From positions 1-7,932 of the forward strand of contig JAKSBM010001057.1 of assembly GCA_022361135.1 (NCBI GenBank): DNA of 7,932 bases, read 5' to 3'. This stretch comes from Desulfobacterales bacterium. Lineage in GTDB: Bacteria > Desulfobacterota > Desulfobacteria > Desulfobacterales > Desulfobacteraceae. Positions 5,491 through 7,932 of the stretch are shown piece after piece. The position numbers were made by a program, and so were the translations under genes. The stretch's first letter is position 1. Each line of letters begins with the position of its first letter. A model generated the notes under the pieces. The model was not told where the DNA came from. It did no database searches and saw only the letters and a program-made list of their open reading frames with translations.

Positions 5491-7650
5491 TTAGGCCTTG
5501 GAAAGTTTGGCTTTGATTCCAAAGGCAGCATCCAGTCCTGAACCAGACTCAATAACCGGGCCGATCAGATCATTAACGTTCACACCCTTGTCGGCAACAT
5601 ATTTGTTGTCAAAGGTGTGTCCCAGTCCCCGTACCATACCGATGACGCCGGGCATCATGCCGTGGTTGAGGTTCACACGGACCCGGGCAGATCCCACGGC
5701 TGTGGTCAGGATGGCATAACCGCAGTCGGCGATTCCCTTGGCCGTCTCGGGATTCACTTCCACCAGGACATCCTTGCCGGAAATCACGCGGTCGGAAACC
5801 GTCTTGATGGCAAAGGGAGAGGCCGCCGGAACCGTACCGGCCAGACGCATATTGTCAATGGGGATCAGGGTGAGGTTGAAATCGCCCTGGGCCTTAATGG
5901 TTTCAGGATTTGCAGAGAGGAAGGAAAAATTCACTTCGGGAAGTTCTGCAGGGGCATCTTCGGAGACAACGACATAGCCTTCTTCGCTCAGGGAATCCCA
6001 GAGTTCGCCGGTGGCAGCCACCAGATACTCGCCATAGCTTTCCCACTCAAAGCTGTCGGAAACGCCCTCAATGGAAGAAGCCAGGGAAATGAGAATATCC
6101 CCGGGAGCCATGGTGTCAAAGAGGGGCTCGAGATCGGATTCAATTCCGCTATCCGGATCCAAAAGCCCAACGATGGGCTGGGCCAGACCGACAACGGCCT
6201 TGTCCAGACCGGCCTGGGAGGGTACGTCTTCATACCGTTCCAGGAAGGTGGAAACCGGAAGAACCAAATCCGAGGCCATGGCCGTCTCATCCATGAAGGA
6301 GGACAAGGAAACAACAAACCCCACATTCTTAAATGCCTCTTTCACCCGTTTGGGATCATTGAGGGAATAGCAGGGGTTGGCATTGTAAACCATGAGGGCA
6401 TCCAGCTTGGCACCACCGTTCAGGGCGTCCACCAGGCCGTTTACGGAACCGGCCAGGGCGTCTTTACCCGCACCGGCCTGGGCCACTTCATCCATGACCG
6501 GCTCGGGCAGGGTCAGGTATTCGGCCTTGTCCATGACAAAGGCACCGCCCTTTTTATTGATGCGTCCGCAAATGCAGTTCAGGGTATGAACCGCAGCCAA
6601 TTCTTTCAGACTCTGGGAGCCGGCGCCGCGGCCCTTGCCCATGATGGCAACCGGAGCCTTAGCCTTGGCAAAGGCAACGGCCATTTTCTTAATTTCGCCG
6701 GCTGCGATACCGGTGACGGCGGCCACTTTTGCCGGTGCATACTCCTTGGCAATGGTGGCGTGGAATTTGTTGAATCCGCCCTTGAAGGTGGCAACAAATT
6801 CAGCGTCGAACAATTTTTGTTCCAGGATCACCGCACACATGGACAAAGCCAAATCGGCTTCGGTTCCGGGCTTGGCCGGAATCCACTTGTCGGCGGCGGC
6901 AGCCGTATTGGAGAGACGGGGTTCCACCTGGTAGAGCTTGGCATGGCGTTCCTTACGGGTGGCATTGGCTTTGAAACAAGCCACCGGAGAGCCCCAACCT
7001 TCAATGAAGCCGGTGCCAAAGGAAAGCACAAAGTCGGAATTTTCCAGGTCAAATCCAATGGTTTTACCCGGGCCATGGATGGTTTCAGCCGTCAAATCCA
7101 GGTAGGATTCCAGGCTGGGCATGGTGTAGGTATTTGAGGAGCCGAATGCCGCCATGAAATGCTTGAACAGGGCCGGTACGGATCCCAAATCGGAACCGGT
7201 GATACAGGCCAGGCCTTCGGGCTTTTCGTCGCCGCGGATGGCTGAGAGCTTTTCAGCAGCCAATTCCAGAGCGTCGTCCCAGGAGATTTTCTCAAATCTG
7301 TCACCATTGCGTTTCAGCGGTGTTTTCACCCGGGCAGGATCATAGAGGTATTGGAGACCGGCAATGCCGTGGAGACAGGCGCCCCCATTGTTTACCGGAT
7401 ATTCGTCCATGCCTTCGATTTTCACGGGGCGACCGTCAATTTTACGGACACTGATACCACATCCGCCAGGGCACAGATTACATACGGACGGAGCATAGGT
7501 TATTTCACCGTCTTCGGGAACCGGGGTCCAGGGCCAATTCTGGGTCCAGATGGAAGAATCATCTGTGAGCTTCACCCCGACGGGAGAAACTGCGATACCC
7601 GCAACAGCGCCTAAACCTAATCCCAAGAAGCTTCTTCTATCAACTTTCAT
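5491..7650 (-). CDS. qrcB: QrcB, Tat-exported molybdopterin-oxidoreductase-family subunit of Qrc
   Basis: This 719-residue protein begins MKVDRRSFLGLGLGAVAG, a twin-arginine signal (RRSFL) followed by a hydrophobic stretch. It is therefore folded before export to the periplasm. An N-terminal [4Fe-4S]-type domain has Cys57/60/64 and Cys92 with the family spacing, then GLQYLYDPARVKTPLKR. The molybdopterin-binding fold (about 110-560) and a C-terminal dinucleotide-binding-like domain (about 600-719) complete the protein. In Desulfovibrio, QrcB belongs to this family but no molybdenum was found in the complex. Here the segment where the metal ligand would sit (about residues 165-180, FGSSNTYTMPSLESYLD) shows no Cys or Sec candidate; I cannot exclude a Ser ligand. 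ATG 7648-7650 has AAGGAT upstream, and qrcA ends 30 bp before. A formate dehydrogenase or polysulfide reductase is less likely, given the flanking cytochrome and gene order. Confidence 0.92.
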   Translation of the reverse strand: MKVDRRSFLGLGLGAVAGIAVSPVGVKLTDDSSIWTQNWPWTPVPEDGEITYAPSVCNLCPGGCGISVRKIDGRPVKIEGMDEYPVNNGGACLHGIAGLQYLYDPARVKTPLKRNGDRFEKISWDDALELAAEKLSAIRGDEKPEGLACITGSDLGSVPALFKHFMAAFGSSNTYTMPSLESYLDLTAETIHGPGKTIGFDLENSDFVLSFGTGFIEGWGSPVACFKANATRKERHAKLYQVEPRLSNTAAAADKWIPAKPGTEADLALSMCAVILEQKLFDAEFVATFKGGFNKFHATIAKEYAPAKVAAVTGIAAGEIKKMAVAFAKAKAPVAIMGKGRGAGSQSLKELAAVHTLNCICGRINKKGGAFVMDKAEYLTLPEPVMDEVAQAGAGKDALAGSVNGLVDALNGGAKLDALMVYNANPCYSLNDPKRVKEAFKNVGFVVSLSSFMDETAMASDLVLPVSTFLERYEDVPSQAGLDKAVVGLAQPIVGLLDPDSGIESDLEPLFDTMAPGDILISLASSIEGVSDSFEWESYGEYLVAATGELWDSLSEEGYVVVSEDAPAELPEVNFSFLSANPETIKAQGDFNLTLIPIDNMRLAGTVPAASPFAIKTVSDRVISGKDVLVEVNPETAKGIADCGYAILTTAVGSARVRVNLNHGMMPGVIGMVRGLGHTFDNKYVADKGVNVNDLIGPVIESGSGLDAAFGIKAKLSKA

Positions 7651-7680
7651 AAGTAAATCCTTTCTTGTGTTTCAGGCACC

Positions 7681-7932
7681 TTATTTATGGCACTGGAAGC
7701 AATAGCCTTGATGGCCGGTTTCTTCCTTGTGACATACTGCACAATCGTCCATCTTCATCCGATCCCAAGAATGTTTCTTGATACCCCAGATGTTTTTGCC
7801 CCAGATATCACGGCTGTAGCCGGTGATCCGGTTTTCTTCGTAGGGTCTGGATGTGGTGGATTCGCCAATGGGACCATGACAGGTTTTACAATTCATTTCA
7901 GCCGCATTGATATGGGCTGCATGGGAAAAGAA
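7681..7932 (-). CDS. qrcA: QrcA, multihaem cytochrome c subunit of Qrc, C-terminal fragment cut by window edge
   Basis: The last 83 residues of a leftward gene are visible and the frame stays open to the window edge, so the first ATG seen (7894-7896) is internal. Three CxxCH haem c sites occur at fragment residues 15-19 (CKTCH), 64-68 (CAVCH) and 78-82 (CFQCH, just before the stop). Just before the first of them, FFSHAAHINA carries two histidines with the spacing seen in cytochrome c3-like proteins, where they serve as distal haem ligands. In characterised Qrc, QrcA is a membrane-anchored hexahaem cytochrome that accepts electrons from periplasmic type I cytochrome c3, reduced by hydrogenases and formate dehydrogenases. 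The remaining haems and the N-terminal anchor would lie outside the window. Position directly before qrcB supports the call. Confidence 0.85.
   Translation of the reverse strand, partial: FFSHAAHINAAEMNCKTCHGPIGESTTSRPYEENRITGYSRDIWGKNIWGIKKHSWDRMKMDDCAVCHKEETGHQGYCFQCHK

Noticed and set aside
4624..5541. 305-codon plus-strand open frame opposite qrcC
   Set aside because: It is antisense to a gene with four intact cysteine cluster motifs, and it crosses the qrcB-qrcC junction.
5617..7137. 506-codon plus-strand open frame opposite qrcB
   Set aside because: It is the antisense shadow of a high-confidence qrcB. Composition is dominated by Gly, His and Arg with no motif, and no promoter or ribosome binding site supports it.

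Overview
The window looks like the chromosome of a dissimilatory sulfate-reducing bacterium of the Desulfobacterota, with Desulfobacteraceae as my best guess. The main evidence is a near-complete qrcABCD-type cluster. It encodes the Qrc menaquinone reductase complex, which these bacteria use to feed electrons from periplasmic cytochrome c3 into the quinone pool. The taxonomic call is an inference from gene content and protein similarity recalled from memory; no database search was possible.

Left half (1-2540): a small catabolic-type locus. A FCD-type GntR regulator (+, 1884-2540) is divergent from a HisD-superfamily dehydrogenase most like HpsN, sulfopropanediol dehydrogenase (-, 156-1466). 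The dehydrogenase is followed by the first 29 codons of a RidA/YjgF family protein (-, 1-87, running off the left edge). The 417-bp divergent region holds a good sigma70-like promoter for each side. It also holds a perfect 36-bp AT-rich palindrome two bases upstream of the dehydrogenase -35 box, and a roughly 180-nt dehydrogenase leader with four perfect hairpins. The simplest model is a ligand-responsive GntR protein controlling a dehydrogenase plus RidA pathway through the palindrome.

Middle (2541-3144): about 600 bp with no convincing gene. It holds several inverted repeats, two very short overlapping reading frames behind a good ribosome binding site, and the intrinsic terminator of the leftward qrc operon at 3057-3096.

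Right half (3145-7932): one leftward operon, read from right to left. It comprises the C-terminal 83 residues of the multihaem cytochrome QrcA, then QrcB (Tat-exported molybdopterin-oxidoreductase-like subunit), QrcC (four-cluster ferredoxin-like subunit), QrcD (NrfD-like membrane subunit) and a previously uncalled 51-residue single-helix membrane protein (3145-3300). Gaps are 15-36 bp and each gene has its own Shine-Dalgarno sequence. Known Qrc biology predicts electron flow from cytochrome c3 to the QrcA haems, through the QrcC Fe-S clusters, to menaquinone at QrcD. The small fifth protein has the strongest ribosome binding site of the set, is the last gene before the terminator, and is the best candidate here for something undescribed.
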